A stretch of DNA of 64,000 bases from Maratus speciosus (GCA_963932465.1 OZ010800.1:34412852-34476851), one strand, 5' to 3'; shown: positions 11,874 through 23,576, counted from the stretch's first letter. Numbers and translations are program-made. The notes: a model not told the origin generated them from the letters alone.

Positions 11874-13313
11874 CAGTGCGTCTCAAATGTATATGGACAG
11901 GCGATTTTTTGAAGTAGCAGTTCAAAAAATGAAGCCATAATCACGAAATAAATAATAAGTATATGGAATAATAATACAAGTTTATGACAAGAAAGAAATA
12001 CAGTATAGCTTTTACAGAATTTTTGTGAAAAAATAAAAATAAAAATACTGTCCTAAAAATATATGGACTTTTCGAGAGATTTGCATTTAAATTCAAATTT
12101 TTGATCCGTTCCTTTGAATTATCTTGAAAACCTTATCGAGTAGGTTTCAAACTAGCGTTTGGAGAATGTGTGTTTAAAGAGAACCAATTCTGTTCTTCTT
12201 GCTGCTTTAATTCCTGAATAGTAGAAAATTGACGACCATGAGCATACACATCTCGTGAAAGTACTTCCCAAAGGTTTTCAATTGAATTTAGGTCTGGGCT
12301 GACGGCTGACCAGTATATAACATTCACTTGATTCTGCGTAAATCAAGCTGTTGTTGAGGGGCAGGTGTGAATCGACTCATTGTCCTCTTTAGATTTTCAT
12401 TTCTCCCTTCCGAAAATGTTTCCAAATGGAAGAAGATTGGTTTTAAATACATTTTAATAATCCCCAGAGCACTGTCGACCATTAAGTAAAGCAATATCCG
12501 TTGTTCCATTGAAACAAATTGCGCCCCACACCATGAGAGAATCCCCTCCTTGTTGTCGACTAAAGGACATGCAAGATTCTCGTCGAAGATCATGCTAATA
12601 GTATGCTATCAGCTATATAACCAAGGTATCAGGACCATTCAAATTGATTTTGTTTTAGTCACTGCAGAAGCACTTAACAACTCATCTTCCCAAGGCATGT
12701 GTTTCTTAGTTCAAAGAATGCGAGCATTTCTATGGTGCAATTTCAGCATAGGTGTCCGACACATTATATTATATTTATGAATTTTGCTGGCTGTATGCAA
12801 TGGTGAACTTGCAATAGGAAACGCTAAAGTCTTCAAAATTTCACGAACAGACTTCTTTAGGATTGAAACTGCTCGCAAAATCTCTCTGATCGACCTGAAT
12901 GTTGTTTATAATTGCATTGTCACTTTTTGATAAAATTTCATAAATTCCGGACCTGATGTTCTTTATTTGTTTAGCAATATCAGAAAATTTAAAAATTTGA
13001 GCCTTTAAACACCAAATTATATATATATATCAGCAGTTGAGAATTGACCGTTGCGAGGCATTTTTCCACTGTTCGACATCAGAAGAACGAGCAATGATTT
13101 TGTATTTAGAAATTGTTACTTCACATGTACAGAACGCAGAAAATGAAAATTACTTTGATACGGTGGTAATAAAAGCAATATGCTTCGTTGTCCATATATT
13201 TTTGGGATAGCTTATTTTGAATTTTAATTTTCTACAAAAAATCCGTAAAACCTATACTGTATTTCGTTGTTGTAATAAACATATATTATGATTCCATATA
13301 CTTATTATTTTTA
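11874..13313 (-). mobile_element. Degenerate Tc1-like transposon, right end truncated
   Basis: The left end CAGTGCGTCTCAAATGTATA follows a TA and is typical of Tc1 elements. A segment at 11949-12075 is the inverted repeat of about 13188-13306, so the subterminal arms are long. Between them the minus strand holds a decayed transposase. The right terminus is missing: at 13314 the sequence switches abruptly to a different Tc1 fragment. Confidence 0.8.
12133..13065 (-). pseudogene. Tc1-like transposase pseudogene
   Basis: The minus strand encodes, with frameshifts and stops, a Tc1-family DDE transposase. An N-terminal MPRNGQFSTADI-like start lies near 13060. A FSRQQGGDSLMVWGAI stretch lies near 12540, where the catalytic core sheet is expected. 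A decayed DNxSIHT-like motif is at about 12375. The C-terminal SPDLNSIENLWEVLSRDVY motif is at about 12240-12300. Family members cut and paste DNA at TA dinucleotides. At least one in-frame stop and a shift between the central and C-terminal parts show the gene is dead. Confidence 0.85.
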
Positions 13314-13870
13314 TAGGTCTGAGGATCTTATCTCTATATTGCTGAGCCGCCAGTGCACCTTTCCTGATAATATACAGGTCGGTGTGGCCATTGTTAGACA
13401 CACCGGCCCATACCATCATTCCGGCTTCGTCAAATCGAGTAGAAATCGAGTACTTTCGAGTACAAATGCAGAATTTTTCGGAGTACCACGTTGTCTCTGC
13501 ATCGTAATCAGCCTATTGTGAGGTTTTATACTAAAGCGGGACTTGTTCGTGAAGAGTACCTTGCCCTCCTCATCGCTTCCCCATCTGAGATGCTCTTGTG
13601 CCCATTTTTGCAATCAGTAATGTGGCCTACTGTTAAAGAAACACAAACTATACATCTGCGAACATACAAACCAACATGTCGGAGTCGGTTTTGAACAGTT
13701 TAAGTCGAAACTTTTACACCAGTTGCCTTCTGAAGGTGCTATTTCAATGAAGTGATCAGTGATGTTCATACTGAGGTTTCATCTGGCAGTTAATGTTAAA
13801 CACCGATCCTCATTTTGTATTTTTGCGTACGATCCTCATTTTGTGTACGATCTTACACTGTTCTTCGACT
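13314..13870 (-). pseudogene. Fragment of a second Tc1-like transposase
   Basis: The minus strand encodes WAQEHLRWG, then LFTNKSRFSI (family consensus FTDESRF, so the catalytic Asp appears replaced by Asn), then GMMVWAGVSNNGHTDLYII. This is the central part of a Tc1 transposase from a different subfamily than the neighbour at 11874-13313. The fragment is cut at 13314 exactly where the other element begins. The N-terminal part (13700-13870) is degenerate. Confidence 0.8.
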
Positions 13871-14444
13871 AACATTTCCAGTTTCCAAAAATCGATTCCA
13901 TAGTCTGGAAATGACACTTTGCAAAGTTCCGAATGCTTCCACTACGTTTGACGCTACGTTTCACGGATTGCGTTTGACGCTCCTCTAAGCAACTGATGCC
14001 TCCCCCCACGCCCCCCTCCATACACCACCACGTTCGCAATTCAGCTAATTGCCAGGTTGTTGAGACATCATATTCACTGTTACAAATCATTCAACATGTG
14101 TCAATTGTTTTTATCTTCTCACTATGAGGAATGCTGCAAGGTCACTTTTCACTCCTTGTGTAGAACGCTTCGTTTTGTACGTCACAGACAAAATTTGCAT
14201 ATTCCAAACTTTATAAACGTTATAATTTTTCTTTTAAACCTCTTTTTTTTTGTCATTTTTGTTGAAAGAGTTGTCGATTTCTACCAATATGGTCGTTTCC
14301 AACCACACTCACAATATCCCTTAATTGTTTTGACCATTGTATATTGTTTTTTATACACATTAGTTTATATATATTCAGATGAGCTGAAAATTAAAGATGA
14401 AATGTGTACTGTAATTTTTTAAACATTTCTACATGTAAAAAAAA

Positions 14445-14830
14445 AATATGAAAATTGTCCTTTTTCAGACAAAAATTGTAAAATTTTATTCAGATTTTAT
14501 ATTATTTATACTATATCGCACAGGATAAGCGACTAAAGAACATAACTGGCAATACAACTTAAAATATATTTAGTATAATTGAATGCAAACTTATTACTGT
14601 AAATATAAACAATTTTGCATGGTTGTTTTTGAAAATTAAAAACTTTTTATAAATAATAAATAAAATATTCTTTAACTGTTTTATTACATTTTGCACAAAC
14701 GAATATAACAATATTATACTCATACTATTTGTCTTTACAATGATGTATTCTTATTACTGTGCCAGTATGAATTCAGATAAGGAAACGATGAACAGCAACG
14801 CAAGTTAAAAACGTCAATACGAACGAGTAA
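14445..14830 (+). repeat. Triplicated segment S, copy 1 (upstream region plus broken signal-peptide ORF)
   Basis: About 270 bp aligns with 15190-15430 plus 15935-16000 and with 17280-17590; shared landmarks are TTGCATGGTTGTTTTTGAAA, TAAATAATAAATA and TTTTATTACATTTTGCACAA. At the downstream end the frame matching copy 2 reads ILILFVFTMMYSYYCASMNS and then KETMNSNAS before a stop at 14808. The ATG used in copy 2 is ATA here (14716), so either the start moved to 14740 or the copy is dead. Confidence 0.5.
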
Positions 14831-15450
14831 AAAAAATTATTTAATTAATAATATTGCTTGAAAATGAAAATTTTTGGCTAATAAGGCGAAATGATGTAAT
14901 TATATAACACAAGTCTGATCAATTACTATACTGAAGAAAACTATTCTGTTTCCAGACTGAAAACATTAAACACGTTTTCTGAAAAATTCTGAATTTGGTT
15001 TGCCGTAAATTTCCGTACTTAAAAATCTTTGAAAATATTCTTATGAAATTTCAGCATACATCAGAAGTTTTACAGATATTTTTATGAAATGTTTTTTTAC
15101 ATTGTTATATATATATATATATATATATATGAACTAAAATTTAAAATGCAGGTGTGCTGTAATTTTTCGAATTTTTGAGAATTCTGCATTTGAAAAAATG
15201 CATGAAAATTATGCTTTTAAGACAAAATTTCATAAATTTCATTTCGATTTTTCAAAACTTATTATCCCTTGTACTGGATAAGTGACAGAACAACATGGCT
15301 TTCAAAAGAAATTGAAACAGATTTAATATAATAATGTGTAAACTTATGTTTCTAAATGTAAACCATTTTGCATGGTTGTTTTTAAAAATTGCAAAGTTTT
15401 GTAAATAATAAATATAATTAACATATACTAGACAATTGCACCATAAAATA

Positions 15451-15932
15451 TAATAAATAAAGACATACAATCTTGCTTAATGGTACACAAAACACGAACT
15501 TTAATAAGTTAAAAGTTAAATTCTACGTTTCAAGCTGTTTCTACAGCCGTCTTCGGGAAAATATGATGGTTAAATGGCTAAAACCTCAGAAATGAAGGCT
15601 TCCTGTGCGAGAGACAATTTGTCGAACATTGACTAAAGATATGAATACAAAAATGTAGTGATGCCATCCAGTGAAACTCAGTGGGATCATTTCCTTAATA
15701 TTTATTTCCAGTGGATGGTATCACTACATTTTTGTTTTCATATCTTTAGTCAATGTCCGACAAATTGTCCTTCGCACAGGAAGCCTTCATCTATGAGCTT
15801 TTAGCCATTTAATCATCATATTTTCCTGAAGACGGCTGGAGAAACAGCTCGAAACGTAAAATTTAACTTTTAACTTATTAAAGTTCGTGTTTTATGTACC
15901 ATTAAGCAAGGTTGTGTGTCTTTATTTATTAA
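15451..15932. mobile_element. Foldback element with about 215-bp inverted arms
   Basis: The arms (about 15451-15682 and 15705-15932) are reverse complements around a loop of about 25 bp. Shared stretches include AAAGTTAAATTCTACGTTTC in the left arm, inverted on the right, and CAGCCGTCTTCGGGAAAATA. No transposase. It interrupts segment S copy 2, which dates its insertion after the triplication or into one of the resulting copies. Confidence 0.8.
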
Positions 15933-15996
15933 TAAATAAAACATTCAGTAATATATATATATTTTATTACATTTTGCGCAAACGAATGTAACTATT

Positions 15997-16179
15997 ATGA
16001 AGATACTAGTTTTTCTTTATACAAATGTGATGTTATTTACTGTGCCAGTATTAACATTAAATAAGGAAACTATGAACGATAACACGTCAAAAAAGTCGGA
16101 GGTTGTACGTCATACGTCGCAAGTGAAATACGTTCGTACTATAAGTAGTTTTATAAATATTCAAACCTTGACGCAATAG
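15997..16179 (+). CDS. Hypothetical 60-residue protein with signal peptide (segment S copy 2)
   Basis: The ATG at 15997 opens a frame with a hydrophobic leader (MKILVFLYTNVMLFTVPVLT) followed by a short hydrophilic, lysine-rich tail and a stop at 16179. No cysteines and no recognised domain. Support for coding comes from copy 1 at 14716-14808, where the peptide pattern K-E-T-M-N-x-N-x-S is kept although the DNA has diverged, and from copy 3 at 17587, where the start and leader are kept. It could be a complete small secreted peptide or only the first exon of a longer gene; no clear splice donor was identified. The function is unknown. Confidence 0.35.
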   Translation: MKILVFLYTNVMLFTVPVLTLNKETMNDNTSKKSEVVRHTSQVKYVRTISSFINIQTLTQ

Positions 16180-16319
16180 CTATTGCACCCTTATGCAAAA
16201 ATGCATGAATACAAAATTTATTACGTTTCTATATATTAAAGTAAGTAATACGGAAGTAACAGGACTCTATCTTAAATATGGCGTTATCACCATGGCAACC
16301 TAGAATCATTAACTATCAT

Positions 16320-16700
16320 TACCTAACTGATGTTCAGTAAGAATTTTAGTCATGCCATTCCTTTGCTGAATACGCTTTTCCAGACCATTTGGCTCACAAG
16401 GAATTTCACAGTCGGCGAAATGCAATCTTGATGAAATGTTTCACTTTTTTGTCTCCTGACATACCGCTTAAGGCGGAAATTTTGGAGGTCTATGTAGGTT
16501 GAGTATAGAAACTTCCGAAACGATTAGTATGTCCTACTAAGCGCTTGTCCGCGAAACAGGCTTTTGCACACAAGAAATTATGCTTCTGCATAGCATGTTT
16601 GTAAGTAAAGATTTTTTGACGGTGCATTAAGCATGTAAACCACATTACGTAAGCCGTCGTTGGGCAGTTCCTGCACTTACATTAACACCACTGGCGTTTC
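16320..16700 (-). pseudogene. Tc1-like transposase remnant (N-terminal and core scraps)
   Basis: The minus strand at 16560-16700 reads VSAGTAQRRLT*CGLHA*CTVKKSLLT with two stops, a recognisable match to the second helix-turn-helix region of Tc1 transposases. Further along (about 16330-16440) a QMVWKSVFSKGMA-like stretch resembles the VMVWG core of the same family. No terminal repeats were identified. Confidence 0.6.
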
Positions 16701-16712
16701 GAAATTAAACTT

Positions 16713-17069
16713 TTAAATCACGAATACTTCCATGACCATTACTGAGACACATCTGGTTGATAAAGGTTTACAGGTGTTGCAGATGTCCTCTTTAGGCCTG
16801 ATCAGTCTATACACATTACTAGCCTCAAGCTTCAATTTAATCATCTTAGCAAATGTAAACTGGTGGCATCTCATTTTTTCGGTGATCAGACTTGTCGAAA
16901 ATCTTTTTTTACTTAAAACAAGTGTCATACTTTTTCTCCAACGCCGGAACCAAGTAGAGAACCATGCTTTTACATATGTAAAAATCACGGAAAATGTCCA
17001 ATGTCTTATTTTATCGCAAAATTTATGAAAACTGGTTGATGCATTACTTCGTAATTTTTGTATGTTCAA
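16713..17069 (-). other. Unrecognised open stretch, possibly transposon-derived
   Basis: A 118-codon frame on the minus strand ends in a segment containing RPKEDICNTCKPL. The spacing of the two cysteines recalls short CxxC knuckles seen in some transposase-associated proteins, but I cannot assign a family. An overlapping 98-codon plus-strand frame looks equally random. Treat it as non-coding unless a homologue is found. Confidence 0.15.
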
Positions 17070-17269
17070 ATAGTGGCGTGCAATGATGCTATTGGTTGCT
17101 TTGGAGCACCTAAATTAGTTTTAGACAAACAAAACAGTGCTGTATATGCAGATGTGCTATAAACGGGAATTAAAATGTCCCGTTTAAAATATCCCGTTTA
17201 GAAATTTCAAAAACTCCAACATTACAGAGAATTCTGTAATGTTTTTGAAATTTCTATTGGAAATAAGAA

Positions 17270-17655
17270 ATAACCGGTGTGAAAATTGCGCTTTTTCAGA
17301 CAAAAAATTGCAAATTTCATTTTGCTAATTTTATGGTTTCAAATAGTTACAAAATAGTTCAAATAGTTACACATTTTATAGTTGCAAAGGATAAGTGACA
17401 ACAAGATAGCTTTCAAAACGAATTGAAATATTTTTTGTATAATTGAATGCAAACTCATTACTGTAAATATAGACATTTTAACATGGTTGTTTTTCAAAAT
17501 TGTAATTTTTATATAAATAATAAATATAATATTCTCCAATTCATCTGTTTTATTACATTTTTTTACAAAAAACTGTAAACTATATTATGCAGATAGCAAT
17601 TTTCTTTACGAAATATGTGCTTTTACTTACTAGAGACGAGACGGGATCAGCCTGA
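17270..17655 (+). repeat. Triplicated segment S, copy 3 with short signal-peptide ORF
   Basis: It aligns with copies 1 and 2 through the region upstream of the start codon. The ATG at 17587 aligns with that of copy 2 and reads MQIAIFFTKYVLLLT before the similarity is lost; the frame stops at 17655. It is therefore a truncated relative of the copy-2 peptide. Confidence 0.45.
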
Positions 17656-17989
17656 GCTCAAAAGCCTGAGTCTGGGCAAGACACGGACTTGGGCTCTCTT
17701 ATATATTAAAAGTAAAACTAACTCCCCCATAAAATTTACTTATTCCATTTCAAGTCATTTTAATGCTATTTTGATCAGAATGGAGGGGAAACAGCAATAG
17801 TGTTCTTTTTTATCTGTAAAGTATCAAAAGGCAATTTTAAATGAAAGTTTATGATATTTTTGATATTTATATCTGGCTTTGACGGAGAAGAACAGTTGAC
17901 ATGACGCCAATCGGGAGTACGTAGCCGTTAGGATATTTTTTAATTGGAACGTTTATTTATTATTTGTTTTTAGAGAGATGAATATTTTC

Positions 17990-18980
17990 TTATATGAAAT
18001 TTCTTAACAGTATTCCAATAGACGCATGCTTTAAATATTTGTTTAGATACCCATTACATTGTATAAAAAAATGAAATTTCTTAACAGTATTCCAACAGAT
18101 GTATGTTTTAAATATTTGTTTAGATACCTCATTTAATTGTATAAACAAAAATGAGATTTCTTAAGAGTATTCTGATATATGCATGCTTTAAATATTTGTT
18201 TAGATACCTAATGTCATTGTATACTCAAATATGAAATTCCTCAACAGTATTCGATATATGTATGCTTTAAATATTTGTTTAGATATCTCATTTCTATACA
18301 CGAACAAAAATGAAATTTCTGAACAGTATTCCGATAGATGCATGCTTTAAATATTTGTTTAGCTACCCCATTTCATTGTATAAATAAAAATATTATTTCT
18401 TAATAGTATTCTGATATATGCATGCTTTAAATATTTGTTTAGATACCTCATTTCATTGAATAAGCAAAAATGAAATTTCTTAACAATATTCCGATAGATG
18501 CATGCTTTAAATACTTGAAACCTCATTTCATTATATAAACAAAAATGAAATTTCTTAACAGTATTCCGATAGGTGCATGCTTTAAATACCTGATACCTCA
18601 TTTCATTATATAATCAAAAATGAAATTTCTTAACAGTATTCCGGTAGATGCATTCTTTAAATAATTGTTTAGATACCTCATTTTATTATATAATCAAAAA
18701 TAATGAGATTTCTTAACAGTATTCTGATATATGCAGTCTTTAAATATTTGATTAGATACCTCATTTCATTGTGTAAACAAAAATAAAATTTTTAACTGCA
18801 TCCCTATAGATGCATGCTTTAATATTTGTTTAGATACCTCATTTCATTGTATAAATAAAAATAAAATTTCTTAATAGTGTTCGATAGATGCATGCTTTAA
18901 ATCTTTGTTTAGATATCTCATTTCATTGTATAAACAAAAGAGAAATTTCTTAATAATATTCCGATTAGATGGATGTTTTT
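17990..18980. repeat. Tandem array, about 78-80-bp unit, about 12 copies
   Basis: Each unit contains ATGAAATTTCTTAACAGTAT, then GATAGATGCATGCTTTAAAT, then ATTTGTTTAGATACCTCATT. Units begin near 17992, 18070, 18151, 18231, 18310 and onward to about 18937. Some copies are shortened. An 80-codon minus-strand open frame across three units is a by-product of the repeat. Confidence 0.85.
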
Positions 18981-19399
18981 TTTTCTGTTCTTGTTATTTT
19001 TTAAACGTTTCTGAATATTGCTATAAAATCGTATAGCTGCCTTTGCCTTAGCTCCCTCATTTTTAGATGTCTAACGTGTTAAAGTATTTCCTCTTGACTA
19101 GAAGATGGGTACTGCATTCATTCTTATTAAGGACTCTGCAAATCAGTAGTTATCAAATTTTCATATCTTTCGGCACATCTGAAGCCCTGGTTAAGATTCC
19201 ACAGCACAATAAACAATTGATGGTGGGAAATTACGTAGAAGGAATACGTCGTTTTCAAATTACTTACTAACAGAAATTAAATGACTTAACAGTAAGAAAA
19301 AACTCCATATCTCATAAATATAGTATGCAGAGAACGGGAGGAACTTCTTTTAATACTTATAAAATTCAGAATTGAGAAAAGATACAGCGTTATTAAATT

Positions 19400-19402
<3 letters not shown>

Positions 19403-19444
<42 letters not shown>
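19403..19444. repeat. Poly-T tract
   Basis: An uninterrupted run of about 42 T. It could be the reversed A tail of a retroposon, but no recognisable body was found beside it. The surrounding stretch, about 19000-20590, holds no gene that I can support. Confidence 0.6.
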
Positions 19445-19445
<1 letters not shown>

Positions 19446-20595
19446 TATTTTATTATCAATTTCTATCATATCTTAATCAATTCTTATTTTTATCATATGC
19501 TCCTGTTTTAATAGAAAGAATATGAAGACACTTTTTTTTACAGTACATGCACACATACTTAAAATCATTTCTCTACCTAGATAGAGAAGTTGTGTCAAGC
19601 ATTGGAGGGAAGATCTCATCTTCAAAAGTTATGTAACATAAATCTAATGCTTGTAATTTTTTCAGTCATACTTTTATCTAAATTCCATAGTATAAAATCT
19701 TTAATTATTTTTGCTCTATTCTAAACTGCGACACTTCTTCTAAGGAGAGTAATTTTTATTTGAAAGTAAAAATTTATCTGAACACATGAGACCATTTTAT
19801 GATTTCTTTACATTTCCTATAAACATTATACAAACACTGTAAGGAAATAAAAAGAAATTACAATTTGTAATTCTAAAAATTATTAAAAAATCCACAATAT
19901 GAAATGCATGTTCCAAATAATGATATTTGTGTTAATTCATAAAATATTGATAGAAATGTTATTAGGATTCTTTGCGGCACACCCGAGAATCTCTCACGGC
20001 ATACCAGTTTGTCGCGATATATCGATTAGGAATCACAACTTTAAATGAATAAAAGAACCATATTTTAATTAAAAGTGTAATTTGAAATTTGTTGTCTCGG
20101 CTGCTTTAACAAATAAATTCATTAACACCTTGATGTCAGAGCGATTTCAACCACATGTCTGCCTCTAGACTGAGATTTGTTTGGTACTTTTCATGATTAA
20201 AAAAAAATACTTGAAAGATATGTATTTTAATAATTTTTTTATTATAAATTTCAAACTGCTCTTATTCATAAACAAGGAACTACTTAAATGTACTAAAAAT
20301 TAAAATTTAATGAGAAATTATTGTAAAAAGCATGTTTTATATACTTTTAAAAAGTTTTGCATAAGAAAACATAATTTTTTAACATAAAACTTTACACAGA
20401 CTTGAATAAAACCTACCCAGATATTGTTCAAATGTCTGAAAATAGGTTTTATTTGTATATAAACATTATTTAGTAAACTTTGCTTTTGCGTCGTACATTT
20501 TAAAGCACAAAGAACAACACCACAATGTTCACAATAAATTCGAATGAAGCTCTGATTCTAGATATTTTCATATATTTACTTCTGTTTAGTGCTTC

Positions 20596-20780
20596 TACCT
20601 TTTTTTTTTTTTTTTTTTACAAAATAAAAGGTTCGTAGATAATATCTGAAAAAACCGCAAACGTATATAATAGGTACTTTTATAGCTCGGAGACTTAAAA
20701 TTTGACCCGAGGGACCTCGTGTTTAGTTCACTTCTCCGAAAACGGCAAGCCGAGAGGTACTCTGGCTTAGACCTCAATGT
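20596..20780 (-). repeat. Possible poly-A-tailed retroposon 3' end
   Basis: Read on the minus strand, about 150 bp of higher-GC sequence (ACACGAGGTCCCTCGGGTCA, CTCCGAGCTATAAAAG) ends in AACCTTTTATTTTGT and then a run of about 18 A. That layout suggests a retroposed transcript or SINE tail. The open frame over it has no known domain. Confidence 0.3.
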
Positions 20781-20832
20781 AGTTTTCCTTTATTATAAAT
20801 TTTAAAAAAATGAAAAATCGGAAACACTTAAA

Positions 20833-21095
20833 TTCTGTAAGTTATAGTTATATAAGTTCTATAAGTTATAGTTATATAAGTTCTATAAGTTATAGTTATA
20901 TAAGTTCTATAAGTTATAGTTATATAAGTTCTATAATTTATAGTTATGTACGTTATATAAGTTCTATAAGTTCTATAGTATTATATTTAAGTTCTATAAG
21001 TTCTATAGTATTATATTTAAGTTCTATAAGTTCTATAGTATTATATTTAAGTTCTATAAGTTCTATAGTATTATATTTAAGTTCTATAATCTATC
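20833..21095. repeat. Two adjacent short tandem arrays (24-bp and 31-bp units)
   Basis: The first array repeats TAAGTTATAGTTATATAAGT plus TCTA about four times. The second repeats TAAGTTCTATAAGTTCTATA plus GTATTATATTT about four times. The units share the core AAGTTCTA, so one probably arose from the other. A 117-codon plus-strand frame of Ser/Ile/Tyr repeats crosses both arrays and is almost certainly a repeat artefact. Confidence 0.85.
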
Positions 21096-21099
21096 TGAT

Positions 21100-22400
21100 A
21101 AAGAAGTTTATATTTGATTTAATATCTTATTTTCGTAATATAAATAAGACACGGTTTAGATAACAGAAATTATTCACTTTACCTATTAGATGTTCTTCCA
21201 TCAGGAAACAAAACGACTTAAAAAGAAAATTTTAGTTTGTGTATAATAATATTCTAAAACTGTTATTAGTTGTTACAGTCTTTTTTTTCATGAATATACA
21301 TTATTGCTTTGATCTTTTGTTAAAAGCAATAAGTTGTTTTCATATATTATGTTAATTAATACAGTAGTTATATGCTAAACAAACAATTCTTTGATAAAAA
21401 ATAAGTGTTTCGTCTTAAATGGTTTGTCATTATTACTATATAATTAAAAAAAATGGAATTTAGGTTCAATTAATGCAAAAAGGAAAGTTAAATACATTTT
21501 GGATGCATTATTGTACAGGATGTGTAATAAAAACTTTGTATCTACAGGAGAAATAACTAATATTAATTTTAAAATAAAGATAAAAAAATTAAATAATAAA
21601 ATGCTTCTTTGCAGTTTTCTTTTTAACCAAAGTTATTAAAGTAAAATTTTATTCAAGAAAAGTAGCAAATTTTGGTAAAAAATTAAACAATATAAATAAT
21701 ATACTACCGTTCTTCAAAAGGTTAAGGAGATATAAGTTCAATTTTAACTCGAATAATAGACCCAAAAGAAACGAATTGCTAAAACAGAATGACACAGATG
21801 ATTTAGCTGTGAGGAGAGGGGGATGAAAATTCCATTTCAATATCCACAAAACACTTGAACATAACAACATACTAAACAAAACGACATACTACTAACAAAA
21901 CAACTAAAAAAAAAATAAAACAACTAAATTACAGTAACTCAAATTAGAACAATTCAATATACAAGTGTATTGATATTGCAAAGGTATTTCATCACTAATG
22001 CTTTTAGAGATTTTCAATCTGAGAATATTTTGTAAAGTATTGACAATAATTCTAAAGTTTAAAAAAAATAAATACTCTCACGATTCTCACAAATATACAA
22101 ATATGATATGTAGTTACAAGAAATAAATATTTGAATTTTCAGAAAAGTTATTCATGTTTTACGTAAAAGAAGTAGATATTAATGACATAAACCATGTTTA
22201 TGGCCTTTTGCCGACACAAATCATAGAGAAGGAAGTAATCGTTTTTAATAATCTTTTTACAAAGTACAATTACAGTGTATTCATATTTGAGTTGCGTAAG
22301 TTATCAATCAAAAAGAAACTTTTTAATTATTTAACGAGAATATGATGTTACATTATTTGATCTTTTAATGTCGTTTGATGTTTCGTGATTTATCAATAAA
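21100..22400. other. No recognisable gene; includes presumed 3' UTR of the Toll-like receptor
   Basis: AT-rich sequence. On the minus strand directly after the Toll stop, ATTAAA hexamers occur at about 22322-22328 and 22363-22369 and could serve as polyadenylation signals. No other feature is evident. Confidence 0.35.
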
Positions 22401-22407
22401 TGAGAAA

Positions 22408-22678
22408 TTAACATACAGTTTCATTATCTCCGACAAATCTTAGGACAGGACTTTTTTCACTGCTTCGTGAAGGAAGAATACGGAACAATTTGTTCCAGAA
22501 ATTACTCTCCCCCCATGTCAAGTAGGTTGTACTTTTTAAATAAACTCCAACTAATGGGTCAATGTCCTTCGGCAGTTCCTCAATCTTAACAGCAATGACT
22601 CGATGGATTTTGTCTTGGAAGCTTTGAATATGGGCAGTCTTAAATTCCAAGAGGCACCATTCGCTCTCAAGAAAATTA
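22408..22678 (-). CDS. Toll-like receptor, last exon: TIR C-terminal half and stop
   Basis: The exon follows a strong acceptor (GTTTTATTTCAG) and enters in phase 2, completing an Arg codon with the upstream exon. It encodes NFLESEWCLLEF, the conserved TIR region after the BB loop, then a basic/hydrophobic middle, and ESNFWNKLF, the box-3 FW motif. The protein ends with a short tail of about 20 residues and a stop at 22408. In the TLR family this half of the domain completes the adaptor-binding fold inside the cell. The reading frame has no stop or shift. The exon is separated from its predecessor by an intron of about 8.8 kb full of mobile DNA. Confidence 0.92.
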
Positions 22679-22869
22679 CTGAAATAAAACAAGAACGAAA
22701 AATTATTCATACAGCGTAGATTATGAAACACTTTCACACACATTCAGAATACTAATGAAAAAACTTCATAGTTTTCTAAGGTGAAAGATGATGTCTAAAT
22801 GATTAATTTGGAAAACATATAACGCATTTGAAAGCCCGATTTCTGCTATTTCCATAAATAGTACTTAAA

Positions 22870-23560
22870 ATACACGACTTTGTTTTGTGCGGCCCTGTAT
22901 ATGATCTACAAATATGCACGCATACTACATAGTATGTTAAATATTAGTTTAGTTAAACGGTAAGCACAGTTGAAAATTTCCTCTCAGCAATTTCCGCCAA
23001 TAAACGGATGTTGTTGAGAACTTTTGTACGACCCTGTATATGTTCGATATAATTCATAAACACCAAGTAATATTTAAAAAATAGTTAGATTTAAAAACGT
23101 CTACTAACACTGAAAGCGCTGTCCTAGCAATTATTGTATGTAGGCTTCAGCAGTTCACTTATTCTTCTATAGTTAATTTCTTTTGTGTGTCCCTGTAAAT
23201 GAACGATAAGTTCCATGCACGCCATATTCTTTAAGAAACTTTTAGTACACTCCAGTGAGATATATCTATTTCAATATGTTTAAAATACTGTAATATCATT
23301 AAAATACATGGCAAACGAGTTTTCCCCATAGACCGTAATGTAACGGAATTCTTTTGAGTGGCCCTTTAAATGAACCTAAAACTCTACACACTTTATTTAC
23401 AATACCGAACATACCATAGTAAACCCCAATAACATATATGAATATCATGGCAATCGCACGATATTTACGCGAGTTAGAGCACGAACAGACAGACAGACGG
23501 ACAGACAAACCGAATACATAAATACTTTTCAATTATGTTGGAGAGTGTTAAAAAGGGTTC
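22870..23560 (-). repeat. Dispersed repeat R, copy 2
   Basis: The reverse complement of this segment aligns with 8795-9479. It ends (plus-strand sense) with a GACAGACGGACAGACA microsatellite and CTTTTCAATTATGTTGGAGA. Inside are diverged units marked by TTTTGTGTGTCCCTGTAAAT and relatives. It lies in the region downstream of the Toll last exon's acceptor, that is, within the last intron. Confidence 0.65.
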
Positions 23561-23576
23561 TTATTAAAATTAAATA

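Larger units (their letters stand above)
15170..16180 (+). repeat. Triplicated segment S, copy 2 (split by a foldback element)
   Basis: The same segment as at 14445 and 17270, interrupted at about 15451-15932 by a foldback transposon. A pure TA microsatellite (about 15105-15130) lies just upstream. This copy keeps an ATG-initiated open frame (15997-16179). Confidence 0.55.

Noticed and set aside
14057..14422. 121-codon plus-strand frame with a hydrophobic middle as a membrane protein gene
   Set aside because: No start context, splice sites, homology or conservation in a second copy; composition is what AT-rich DNA gives by chance.
18359..18601. Minus-strand frame with an internal peptide repeat
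   Set aside because: It covers three units of an 80-bp satellite and breaks in neighbouring units.
19975..20040. CGGCACACC-type stretch as a hAT terminus
   Set aside because: It resembles some hAT ends, but no partner terminus or target duplication could be found nearby.
20810..21163. 117-codon frame rich in Ser/Ile/Tyr as a repeat protein
   Set aside because: It is produced entirely by 24- and 31-bp tandem DNA repeats lacking stops in one frame; no signal or domain outside the array.
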